Shown in pieces: positions 9,785 through 17,983 of a stretch of 64,000 bases of DNA (the stretch's first letter is position 1; each line of letters starts with the position of its first letter). The stretch is from Rubripirellula amarantea (GTDB lineage Bacteria; Planctomycetota; Planctomycetia; Pirellulales; Pirellulaceae). The translations under genes were made by a program, and so were the position numbers. Where the stretch lies: NCBI RefSeq assembly GCF_007859865.1, contig NZ_SJPI01000002.1, forward strand, positions 452,651 through 516,650, written 5' to 3'. The notes beneath the pieces are model-generated. The model was not told where the DNA came from and did no database searches. It saw nothing but the letters and a program-made list of their open reading frames with translations.

Positions 9785-10735
9785 ATGAAAAAATCCTCTG
9801 TCTTTGCCCTCCACGTTGGCACCGTTTGGTTGGCATTAAGTTCGGTGGGATGTGGGCTGATAGCAAGCATGGTGGCTGAAACGGCGAAACGGACCGAGTC
9901 AATCGAAGTTCCGTTGCCCGAGTCTGGCAAGTGCGTCATCAAGACGGTCAACGGCGGAATTGAGTGCCTTTGGTCAGACGTCGATGCGATCGAGGTTCAG
10001 GCGGTGGTCCATGGTCGAGGCCGTACGATCGAAGCAGCCCAAGAGAATCTTGATCTGATTGAATTGCAAACGGGCGTCAACGACGGCGAAGCGTTCATTC
10101 GCGTTGCGGTTCCCATTGGGATTAGTGGCGGAGCGTCGTTGGTGGTCACGTTGCCTAAGTCGTTAGAGGTCGAGGCAACTTCGACCAATGGAGCGATCCG
10201 GACAGACGGAATCGTGGGGGGAATGACGGCCAAGACGAGCAACGGCAAGATCGAAATCAAGAATGCGAAAGGTGTCGTGCATGCCAACTCGTCCAACGGC
10301 AATATCACCGTTGACGGAGATCATTTGAAGGACCTGCAGGTTCAAACCAGCAATGGCAGGGTGGAGGTTTCGGGAAACCTCGAGCCTGGTGATCACTCGG
10401 TGAATACAAGCAATGGAGCGATTCATGTTAGACTGTTCGAAGGAGCGTCGCCGGAGGGGGCGACGAGTGTGACCGCAACGACGAGCAACGGTAAAGTTAT
10501 CGTTAACGGATCGAAAGTGAAATCGGGATCGAGCCATCAACTCGCAGAAGGCAAGACCGCTGCGACGCTGCGGCTCACCACCAGCAACGGTTCGATTGAT
10601 GTATCCTCGGTACCGAGCGAACTTGCAAACTCAGAAACCGCTGACAACGCTGACAACGCAGATCATTCGAAGTCGCTCGCCCCTGCTCCCGACGCTCCTG
10701 CGCCGCCGGCTACTCCTTCGGTTGTAGCGGAATAG
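9785..10735 (+). CDS. DUF4097-type beta-helix lipoprotein
   Basis: The ATG at 9785 begins a lipoprotein signal (MKKSSVFALHVGTVWLALSS, then the lipobox V-G-C-G), giving 316 residues; the frame is open further upstream to 9737 but without purpose. The mature part consists of short beta strands around a recurring [TS]-x-N-G motif, about seven times (TSTNGAI, KTSNGKI, NSSNGNI, QTSNGRV, NTSNGAI, TTSNGKV, TTSNGSI). This is typical of DUF4097/DUF4098 'putative adhesin' beta-solenoids. The tail is Pro/Ala-rich. It lies seven bases before an ABC transporter ATPase and is probably co-transcribed with the four ABC genes. DUF4097 proteins often sit beside membrane stress or transport genes; its exact role is unknown. 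Confidence 0.8.
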   Translation: MKKSSVFALHVGTVWLALSSVGCGLIASMVAETAKRTESIEVPLPESGKCVIKTVNGGIECLWSDVDAIEVQAVVHGRGRTIEAAQENLDLIELQTGVNDGEAFIRVAVPIGISGGASLVVTLPKSLEVEATSTNGAIRTDGIVGGMTAKTSNGKIEIKNAKGVVHANSSNGNITVDGDHLKDLQVQTSNGRVEVSGNLEPGDHSVNTSNGAIHVRLFEGASPEGATSVTATTSNGKVIVNGSKVKSGSSHQLAEGKTAATLRLTTSNGSIDVSSVPSELANSETADNADNADHSKSLAPAPDAPAPPATPSVVAE

Positions 10736-10742
10736 ATCAGCA

Positions 10743-11720
10743 TTGAGCGAATCCAGCGGAATTGTTGAGCTTCAAGGCGTCAGCAAACGATACGGCAACA
10801 TCGACGCGCTGCGTGATGTGTCGCTGAACATTCCCAAGGGAGTGACAGGGTTGCTTGGTCCCAACGGGTCGGGCAAGAGTACGTTGATCAAGTCGTTGCT
10901 GGGACTGTTGCACGTTCAAACAGGCCACGGTCGGGTGCTCGATTTTCAATGGCCTCGCGATGCCAGGATCATACGCGATCACATTGGCTATCTTCCCGAG
11001 GATGATTGCTACGTCGCGGGTCTCGTGGGGATTGAGTCGGTCACGCTGATGGCACGATTATCCGGGCTATCGTCGAAGGAAGGCCTACGGCGTTCGCACG
11101 AAATGATGGACTACTGCGGGTTTGGCGAAGAACGCTACCGCGAAGTGGAATCGTATTCGACCGGCATGCGGCAAAAATTGAAGTTTGCGCAGGCGTTGGT
11201 TCATGACCCGCCGCTGTTAATTCTGGATGAGCCGACGACGGGGCTCGATCCCGATCAACGTCTCGCAATGTTGCGTCGGATTCGAAACTTGGCGACCGAG
11301 CACTGCAAGTCCGTGATCCTGTCCACTCATATTTTGCCCGATGTTCGAAGTGTTTGTGATCACGTGGTCATCCTGGTCGGCGGAACGGTTCGCGTTGAAA
11401 GTTCGCTTGAACAGCTCAGTCGACCCGCGGAACCCACCATGCATGTTTCGACCGTCAACGATCCAACCGATCTCATCTCGCGATTGCAGACTGCGGGATA
11501 CACCGTTCATCAAGACACCGAAAGTTATGGATTGCGAGTGGAAGGCATTGAGCAGAAAAACGCCAGCAAGATTTGGGAACTGGCGGCTGAGACAAACACG
11601 GGCATTCGTCGGCTCGAACCAGCGGTCAATTCGCTCGACCAAATTTTCATGGACGTCGCGACCGGTAGTTCGGTGACGCCTGCGTCGATGGTTGCGGAGG
11701 CCGACGATGCCTGTTCATGA
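10743..11720 (+). CDS. ABC transporter ATP-binding protein (ABC-2 type, first pair)
   Basis: A 325-residue cytoplasmic ATPase starting with TTG at 10743, seven bases after the lipoprotein gene. It has Walker A (GPNGSGKST), the signature region (SYSTGMRQKLKFAQAL), Walker B with catalytic Glu (LLILDEPTTGLDP) and the switch His (STHILP). The 100-residue C-terminal extension resembles the regulatory tail of NatA/GldA-like drug or lipid exporters. The 3' end overlaps the next gene (permease, ATG 11707) by 14 bases, so the two are translationally coupled. The substrate is not deducible. Confidence 0.92.
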   Translation: MSESSGIVELQGVSKRYGNIDALRDVSLNIPKGVTGLLGPNGSGKSTLIKSLLGLLHVQTGHGRVLDFQWPRDARIIRDHIGYLPEDDCYVAGLVGIESVTLMARLSGLSSKEGLRRSHEMMDYCGFGEERYREVESYSTGMRQKLKFAQALVHDPPLLILDEPTTGLDPDQRLAMLRRIRNLATEHCKSVILSTHILPDVRSVCDHVVILVGGTVRVESSLEQLSRPAEPTMHVSTVNDPTDLISRLQTAGYTVHQDTESYGLRVEGIEQKNASKIWELAAETNTGIRRLEPAVNSLDQIFMDVATGSSVTPASMVAEADDACS

Positions 11721-12699
11721 TCTCGGTTATCGCCCGTGGCGAGGCCAGCGGATGGCTCGTTGGCTAAGGCCATGGGTGGTCGCTCGCAGCAGCATTTCAT
11801 TGGTTTGGCGACGTCGTTGGTTACGAACAATGTTGATGCTTGCTTGGCTGCCGGTGGTTTTTCCCGCGTTGGGAATTTTTGCGTTCGAGTATTCATCGAC
11901 AGATCCCGGCATGCAGCGTGCGATTTTCCAGATCGCCCGTGGTCCGCTCAATCAACCTGAGCTTGCTCAGCAGATCATCGAGAATCCTGAAGAGGCCAGG
12001 CACCAAGTTTGGTCGTCGTTGATCCTGACGTTTTTTCGGTATCCTCAATTGGTTGCGATGGTAGTGTTGATCGGGTTGATCGCACCGATGTTGGTTTCAT
12101 ACGATCTACGGACGAAAGCTTACTTGATGTACTTTTCGCGGCCGCTATCTCCGTCGCAATACATCCTTGGTAAGTCCGCGGTGATTTGGTTTCTGCTGGC
12201 AATGATTGCAACGTTGCCTGCGTTGTTGGTTTATGTGCTCGGAGTGCTGTTGTCGCCCGATCTTTCGGTCGTGATGCAGACATGGGACGTGCCGCTTCGC
12301 ATTCTTGGTGCGTCGGCGGTCTTGATGATTCCCACAACGGCGCTGGCGATCGCGTATTCGTCGTTGACATCGGAAAGCCGTTACGCCACGTTCGCTTGGT
12401 TCGCCACTTGGGCGATGGGGTTCGTTGCTTATCAGGTGCTGACTTCAACGACCGCCGTGGTAGCGTCGGCGGAGCAGAATCGAACGCGGGGAAGACGTCG
12501 GTGGGAAAACATAGAGTTCGACGCCGATCGTTACCGATTGCTATCTCCTTACCACACCTTGGGGAAGGTCGAATCTTGGGTGTTCGGTCTGGACACGTCT
12601 GCGGCGAGCGTCGTTCCGGCGGTCCTAGTGCTGGTAGCGATCACCGTGATCTCGTTTTGGATGGTCCGTCGTCGAGTCATCGCGAGGCTAAGTGTTTAG
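11707..12699 (+). CDS. ABC-2 type transporter permease (first pair)
   Basis: A 330-residue inner-membrane protein with a basic N-terminus (YRPWRGQRMARWLRPW) and about six hydrophobic segments: TMLMLAWLPVVFPALGIF, VAMVVLIGLIAPMLV, FLLAMIATLPALLVYVLG, LGASAVLMIPTTALAIAY, WFATWAMGFVAYQVL and VVPAVLVLVAITVISF. This is the usual layout of an ABC-2 permease half-transporter. ATG 11707 overlaps the ATPase gene; the next ATPase starts two bases after its stop. It should pair with the ATPase just upstream. Confidence 0.85.
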   Translation: MPVHDLGYRPWRGQRMARWLRPWVVARSSISLVWRRRWLRTMLMLAWLPVVFPALGIFAFEYSSTDPGMQRAIFQIARGPLNQPELAQQIIENPEEARHQVWSSLILTFFRYPQLVAMVVLIGLIAPMLVSYDLRTKAYLMYFSRPLSPSQYILGKSAVIWFLLAMIATLPALLVYVLGVLLSPDLSVVMQTWDVPLRILGASAVLMIPTTALAIAYSSLTSESRYATFAWFATWAMGFVAYQVLTSTTAVVASAEQNRTRGRRRWENIEFDADRYRLLSPYHTLGKVESWVFGLDTSAASVVPAVLVLVAITVISFWMVRRRVIARLSV

Positions 12700-12701
12700 T
12701 G

Positions 12702-13637
12702 ATGATTGAGTTGAACCATGTCAGCAAGATGTACGGAAACGTCGTCGGAGTTAACGACTTAACGCTCGAGATTCCAACGGGAGCGTTCGGATTGATTGGC
12801 CCGAACGGTTCGGGCAAAACGACGCTGATTAACCTACTAATTGGTCATTTCCGTCCGACCTTGGGAACCCTTCGCGTATTCGATTGCGATCCCGCCAGCG
12901 ATCGTCGTTTGCTCAGGCGGATCGGTCTGTGTCCGGCGTCCGATGTGCTGTACCCCAACGTCTCGGCAATCGAGTGGGTGACCTATCAAGTGAGGCTGCA
13001 TGGCATTGCCCGAACCGAAAGCCGATCGCTTGCCGAAACGGCTCTTGAAACTGTTGGTATGACGGACGCGATGCATCGACCGATGGGGACGTATTCGTTG
13101 GGCATGCGTCAACGAACGAAGATTGCCCAGGCGATCGCGCATGATCCCGATTTGCTGATTCTGGATGAGCCTTACAACGGGCTCGATCCGGTCGGTCGCA
13201 ACGACATGACACGGTTACTGAAGGAATGGACCGACAACGGACGCGGGTTAATCTTTGCCAGTCATGTGTTGCAAGAGATCGAATCGGTGACGTCGTCGTT
13301 CTTGCTGATCCACGGCGGTCGTCTACTCGCTTCGGGTACGGCTGATGAGATTGAATCGTTGCTGGCGGAGACTCCTCAAGAAATTTGCCTGGTCGGAAAC
13401 GACGTCGCTAAGTTGATACACCGCTTCGCCGACGTCGATTGGGTGGATGCGATGGATTGGAATCAAACCAAGGACGAATTGCGAGTATCGCTGCGAGAGC
13501 CCATGGAGTTCTACGATCGGATCGCAACGTGGATACGTGACGATAGGTTAACCATTTCCCAGTTGCGAACACCCAATGGAAACTTGGAAGCAGTCTTTGA
13601 GTCACTGTTGCGCCGACATCGGGGAGAGGCTCCATGA
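12702..13637 (+). CDS. ABC transporter ATP-binding protein (second pair)
   Basis: The ATPase begins MIELNHVSKMYG at ATG 12702. An in-frame GTG at 12699 overlaps the preceding stop, and a long open extension back to 12186 lies inside the permease gene and is rejected. Motifs are Walker A (GPNGSGKTT), signature (TYSLGMRQRTKIAQAI), Walker B (LLILDEPYNGLDP) and the switch His (ASHVLQE). It is paralogous to the ATPase at 10743 and ends in an ATGA overlap with the following permease gene. Confidence 0.92.
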   Translation: MIELNHVSKMYGNVVGVNDLTLEIPTGAFGLIGPNGSGKTTLINLLIGHFRPTLGTLRVFDCDPASDRRLLRRIGLCPASDVLYPNVSAIEWVTYQVRLHGIARTESRSLAETALETVGMTDAMHRPMGTYSLGMRQRTKIAQAIAHDPDLLILDEPYNGLDPVGRNDMTRLLKEWTDNGRGLIFASHVLQEIESVTSSFLLIHGGRLLASGTADEIESLLAETPQEICLVGNDVAKLIHRFADVDWVDAMDWNQTKDELRVSLREPMEFYDRIATWIRDDRLTISQLRTPNGNLEAVFESLLRRHRGEAP

Positions 13638-14428
13638 ATCGTTTGACGCTTCCTTTGGACATCATGCGGTTTGAGCTTCGTCGCTCGTTCACACCGGGAC
13701 GAATGGCGATGTGGTTGGTGCTTGTCGCTTTCCCGATCGCAATCGTTGCGGCGATGCGTGGGATCGCCAACGCAGCATTAGCGGACAGAGCCGACCCATC
13801 TGATTTCATAGAACCGTTTGGCTTTACGCTCTACTTTTTGGTTCCCGAAGTCACATGCTTGCTAGGGTTGCTACTGTGGGCAACTCCCGCGATCAGTACC
13901 GAGATTGAAGGCCAGACCTGGATTTATCTCGCCATGCGTCGGTCCGGCCGGCGAGTGGTCCTGTTTGGAAAGTATTTAACTGCGGTGGCTTGGACCCTGT
14001 CGGCGGCATTGATCGCCACGGCGGTCTGCGTCCTTATCATCGGCACGCCCGAGATGATGAAGATGTGGTGGGTGATGAGCGGATTGGTAGTGCTTTCTTG
14101 TTTCTCGCACGCCGCCATTTTTCTGCTGATCGGAACCTTCTTTTATCGACGCACAATGGTCAGCGCGGTGGTGTACACGATGGTAGTCGAGTACGGCTTG
14201 TCGTTCGTCCCCGCGCTGGTCAACAAGTTCACGATCAACTATCGCTTGCGAGGCTTATTGGCGAACGGAATGGAGTGGGACGATGTGCGTACCAACGCAG
14301 AGAACATCTTTGGAACTGAGCCTTCATCGACTCACTTGTTAGTGCTGGCCGCCTTCACGGTGACGATGCTCGGTCTTGCGCTCTATCGAGTCGAACATGC
14401 AGAGTATCCGACTCAGCAAGAAGGATGA
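13634..14428 (+). CDS. ABC-2 type transporter permease (second pair)
   Basis: A 264-residue membrane protein with about six hydrophobic segments, including MWLVLVAFPIAIVAAM, FLVPEVTCLLGLLLWA, LSAALIATAVCVLIIG and LLVLAAFTVTMLGLALY. Its ATG overlaps the stop of the preceding ATPase (ATGA), so the two form a unit. It ends the likely five-gene operon from 9785 to 14428: lipoprotein, ATPase, permease, ATPase, permease. Confidence 0.85.
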   Translation: MNRLTLPLDIMRFELRRSFTPGRMAMWLVLVAFPIAIVAAMRGIANAALADRADPSDFIEPFGFTLYFLVPEVTCLLGLLLWATPAISTEIEGQTWIYLAMRRSGRRVVLFGKYLTAVAWTLSAALIATAVCVLIIGTPEMMKMWWVMSGLVVLSCFSHAAIFLLIGTFFYRRTMVSAVVYTMVVEYGLSFVPALVNKFTINYRLRGLLANGMEWDDVRTNAENIFGTEPSSTHLLVLAAFTVTMLGLALYRVEHAEYPTQQEG

Positions 14429-14738
14429 CCGCTGAAACGCGAGCGAGTCATAGGCTGACAACTCGCAAACCGTTTAAGCGAGATGTAACACAGCCAGCGA
14501 ATCGAGCTCGAGCTACACGGCGGTTGGGACGGCGATCGTCGAACGTTCTTTCAAGAGCTCCTTTTGTTGGCAAGACTGCAGTTGCCAAAGTGGGAACCGG
14601 TGCGGGTGGACTAGGGTTGAAGCAATCCGCTCTTGTTTATGCTGACCCGCGGTGACCGACTTCGACGCTGCGTAGGATAGTTTTCGTTCCAAGGTCTCGG
14701 CAAGGACGACCAATCCATTCATCGCAACAATCGCCGCG
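14429..14738. other. 310-bp intergenic region, nothing recognised
   Basis: The stretch lies between the convergent ABC operon and the HNH-like gene. I see no credible ORF, RNA or strong hairpin in it. Confidence 0.5.
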
Positions 14739-15197
14739 TCAAGCTTTCAGGACGACGAGGTACTGGCCACCGCTCGACGTGATTTGGTGGGTCAAGCTTA
14801 GGTTGGGTGATAACCTTGAGATTCGATCAATCAACCATGCAGCCGTTTCTTCGGCGTCGGCTTTGGTCGGGCAGCGAGCCATGGTTTCGCGTCCGCCCTT
14901 GCGTTCGAGTCGGTCGGTAGCCGCGATGATGGACGCTGGGTCCACGACGATCAGGTGGTCAGGCCACTTCACGACCGGATCGCTTGTCCCTTTGCCCGTA
15001 TTGCAACTCTTGTGAGCGAGTCGATCAGGCGGCAAAGCAGACTTGTCTTGTTTCAATTTCTTGGCACGGGCCTTGGTGAGTCGCGAATCTACCGTGGCAC
15101 TGCGCGGATCATTCGTTGCCATGTCGCGGTCGACCGGTTCATCGCACAACCAACATCGCCACCCATCCGCTTCGCCTACTTCGTCGAGGTGTCCCAT
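14739..15197 (-). CDS. HNH-like zinc-binding protein
   Basis: A 152-residue protein starting at ATG 15197. Near the N-terminus is C-W-L-C (WRCWLCDEPVD), followed by DPRSATVDSRLTKARA and then AHKSCNTGKG. The spacing of the CxxC, the central Asp segment and the C-N-x-x-K ending matches the zinc-ribbon/HNH endonuclease layout. The central catalytic 'DH' is D-S here, so nuclease activity is doubtful. The second half (DHLIVVDPASI, RCPTKADAEETAAWLIDRI) is unfamiliar. It is cytoplasmic by composition and has no signal peptide. It is not in an operon with its neighbours. Confidence 0.6.
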   Translation of the reverse strand: MGHLDEVGEADGWRCWLCDEPVDRDMATNDPRSATVDSRLTKARAKKLKQDKSALPPDRLAHKSCNTGKGTSDPVVKWPDHLIVVDPASIIAATDRLERKGGRETMARCPTKADAEETAAWLIDRISRLSPNLSLTHQITSSGGQYLVVLKA

Positions 15198-15443
15198 CGG
15201 TGTTCCTTAGCGCTGTGAAATTCTGCCGCCCCGCGCAGGTGAGCCATGCGGTTGTTTGCGTGGAGCTAAATTCACTCTCGGTTGAGGTGATTCGCAGCAG
15301 TCTGGCACAGATTGGGAAAGGCGAGTATCCCGAGCTCAGAATATTGATCACGCAAAAGCGACGCAGCACGGACGGCTTGCGTGCGGGGGACGTCGGGGAT
15401 ATGCTGATGTAGAACATCACGAAGCCTTTACGGAAAACACGCT

Positions 15444-15887
15444 ATGCCATTCTTAATGATCAACCTCGACGACCTTGGCGATTGCCAACGCGGAGTCCGA
15501 CAATTACGCGAGCGACTGCGGCGTGCCGGTGTTGATCCACAGCCAGGGGACAAAGGCGGCAACAAAACATCTGCGGACAAGCAGGGACCGGCCGCGTTGC
15601 CACTAAACCAAAAATTGCATCGCATCAGTCAGCGCGGGGTCTGGCGGTTTATCTCTGGCATCGCCCGACTCGACGAATCCCCTCGTTCGCTCGCTGAACT
15701 CGACGAGGCGCTATCGCTGCAGCCCAACAAGATGCGGTCGACGAAAGCCATCTTCGCGAAGCTGGAGAACCGATTCGATATCCGGTTCCTGCGATTGGCT
15801 GAAGAAGCGGGCGATGACGAAGCAGGCAATCCTCGCTACATCATGCCCCCGCGGATTCGCAAAGCCGTACGCGAAATGGCGGGTTAG
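15444..15887 (+). CDS. Conserved unknown protein, winged-helix-like C-terminus
   Basis: A 147-residue protein from ATG 15444. I do not recognise a named family. The N-terminal 45 residues are basic and polar, with a probably helical RQLRERLRRAGVDP. The remaining 100 residues (RISQRGVWRFISGIARL, SLAELDEALSLQPNKMRSTK, LENRFDIRFLRLAEE, PRYIMPPRIRKAVREM) look like a small helical, possibly winged-helix DNA-binding fold. A partial second copy at 23249-23539 differs mostly at third codon positions, which shows the sequence has been under protein-level selection. The gene stands alone between the HNH-like gene and a sulfatase. Confidence 0.65.
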   Translation: MPFLMINLDDLGDCQRGVRQLRERLRRAGVDPQPGDKGGNKTSADKQGPAALPLNQKLHRISQRGVWRFISGIARLDESPRSLAELDEALSLQPNKMRSTKAIFAKLENRFDIRFLRLAEEAGDDEAGNPRYIMPPRIRKAVREMAG

Positions 15888-16161
15888 TTCAAAAGCGTTG
15901 TCGTTGAAGTTTGTTGCTGAAGATTGAGTACAGGTCGATCGCAGCATGGGCTACTAGCGACGGTGTATGATGTCCCAAGTGGATCCGACTGGCTCCTTGC
16001 GTCGCTAGCTAATAGTGCCGGTCGCTTCTATAGACAGTCGCTTACATATGCGCTCGCTCTCATAGACGCTCGCTCACAAAGACGGTCCGCCGCGTGAAGC
16101 AAATCGTTCTTCAAAGCCCTGGCGTGACCCGCCGCATTCATTTTGCATCACGGAACGAACG

Positions 16162-17772
16162 ATGAAATTTGCGTTGGTAGTGGTTGTCGGTTTAGGGTTG
16201 TCGGCATCTTTCGTAGGAAAGGTGCTTGCCGCTGAGGTTCCGCCGCCCAACGTTGTCGTGATCTACACGGACGATCAAGGTTACGGGGACATCAGTGCAA
16301 CCAATCCGCGATCCCGGTTTCAAACACCCCATCTTGATCGCTTGGCTGCGGAGGGGATGGTGTTCACCGACGGGCATAGTTCCGATACGGTTTGCACACC
16401 GTCGCGGTACTCTTTGCTAACGGGGCGTTACAGTTGGCGGACAACGCTGAAGCGAGGTGTCCTGGGTTCCGATGGTGATTGTTTGATCGCCGAAGATCGA
16501 ATGACCGTTGCTTCGCTATTTCAAGACAACGGCTACCAAACCGCGATGTTTGGTAAGTGGCACCTGCAGATGCAGTTTCCCGGAACCTTCGGCAAACGTG
16601 ATTGGACTCAGCCGATCACTGACGGGCCCAACGAGCACGGATTTGACCACTTCTTTGGTATTCCTGCTTCGATGAACTTCGGTGTTCTCGCCTTCGTCGA
16701 GAATAGTCATGTGGTTCAACCACCGTCACTTTGGACTCACAAGAAGTCATCGCGCGGGCGAGATACGTTTCGCTTCATGCCCCCGTACGACACGCACCGC
16801 CAAAGCAAAACGGACATCGAAGTCGCTCCGTCGTTTCGCGACGACATATGTTTGAAGGTATGCACTGAAAAGACAGTAGAGTTCATCGAAAGACAATCGG
16901 GCTCAGCCAAATCCGGTAGCCCGTTTTTTGTGTACTTTGCGTTGAACTCGCCACACTTACCTCACTGCACGTCGCCGGAGTTCATCGGCAAGAGCAAGGT
17001 GGGAGCGTACGGTGATTTCATGATGGAAACCGATCACCGAGTAGGCGAAGTGCTCGAAGCGTTGGACCAACATGGTTTGACTGATAACACGCTCGTATTT
17101 TTCAGCAGCGACAATGGTGCCGAAAACGGATATGACAAGCGGCTAAAACCTTACGGTCATTCCAGCAAAGGAAACTTCAGAGGTGGCAAGCGTGACATCT
17201 ACGAGGGAGGTCACCGTGTCCCGTTTTTGATGCGCTGGCCAACCGTGATCAAGGCAGGACGAACCTGCGACGAACCGGTTGGGCAAATTGATTTGTTAGC
17301 GACTTGCGCCGACTTACTAGGCGTTGAACTGCCTGATGATGCAGGCGAAGACAGTGTCAGCCTACTACCGGCGATGCGAAGCGACGACTATCCGAAACCA
17401 CTGCGTGGACCAATGATGCACCACTCGGGAAGCGGCCACTTCGCCATTCGCGAAGGGCGTTGGAAGCTAAATTTGTTTCGCGGTTCAGGCGGAAGTCTTA
17501 AGCCAGTTTTTGGTAAGACCAGCCCAGGGGAACAACCGTTTGAGTTGTACGACTTAGAAAAAGACGTCAGCGAAACGAACGACGTATGTGCGCAGCACCC
17601 TGACGTTGTTGCGCGACTAACATCAATAGCCACCCAGATTGTTGGGGACGGACGCAGCACACCGGGAAGCCCTCAACTCAACGACGGTCTCAAGCACTGG
17701 CCACAACTCACCTGGATTCCCCAGGCAACCGAACCCGCTCAAGTCAAGCAGCACTCGAAGAGGGCTGATTAG
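16162..17772 (+). CDS. Arylsulfatase family protein, exported
   Basis: A 536-residue type I sulfatase that would cleave sulfate esters outside the cytoplasm, probably from algal polysaccharides. A signal peptide is evident (LVVVVGLGLSASFVGKVLA-A). The metal-binding Asp pair lies in VVVIYTDDQGYGD (37-38). The CxPSR motif (C78-T-P-S-R, then LLTGRY) carries the cysteine that is converted to formylglycine. Other family signatures are MFGKWHLQ, FFSSDNGAENG and HRVPFLMRWP. Length is normal for the family. It is monocistronic. Maturation needs a formylglycine-generating enzyme; the FGE-like domain at 3160-3980 lacks the expected cysteines, so it is unlikely to be the maturase. Confidence 0.93.
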   Translation: MKFALVVVVGLGLSASFVGKVLAAEVPPPNVVVIYTDDQGYGDISATNPRSRFQTPHLDRLAAEGMVFTDGHSSDTVCTPSRYSLLTGRYSWRTTLKRGVLGSDGDCLIAEDRMTVASLFQDNGYQTAMFGKWHLQMQFPGTFGKRDWTQPITDGPNEHGFDHFFGIPASMNFGVLAFVENSHVVQPPSLWTHKKSSRGRDTFRFMPPYDTHRQSKTDIEVAPSFRDDICLKVCTEKTVEFIERQSGSAKSGSPFFVYFALNSPHLPHCTSPEFIGKSKVGAYGDFMMETDHRVGEVLEALDQHGLTDNTLVFFSSDNGAENGYDKRLKPYGHSSKGNFRGGKRDIYEGGHRVPFLMRWPTVIKAGRTCDEPVGQIDLLATCADLLGVELPDDAGEDSVSLLPAMRSDDYPKPLRGPMMHHSGSGHFAIREGRWKLNLFRGSGGSLKPVFGKTSPGEQPFELYDLEKDVSETNDVCAQHPDVVARLTSIATQIVGDGRSTPGSPQLNDGLKHWPQLTWIPQATEPAQVKQHSKRAD

Positions 17773-17983
17773 ATCCTGCATCGAAGCTCGTAGGTCATAA
17801 GGGGAAGATCGGCGAGGCTGCGCAAGCTGAGTGGAAGGCTATCGTTCAATCGAGGTCAGTTGAGCAACAATCGCTTGCCTTGAACGTAGTGGAGCGTTAG
17901 TATCCCCCTGCCAGGGTGAGTTGTTCGCGCCTACGTCGATGCGTGAGCTGGCTTCCAAATACTTTGTATACCGTAGGTGTGCC

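Noticed and set aside
12186..12701. 172-codon extension in front of the second ABC ATPase
   Set aside because: It overlaps the permease gene in another frame. The homologous start MIELNHVSKMYG is at 12702.
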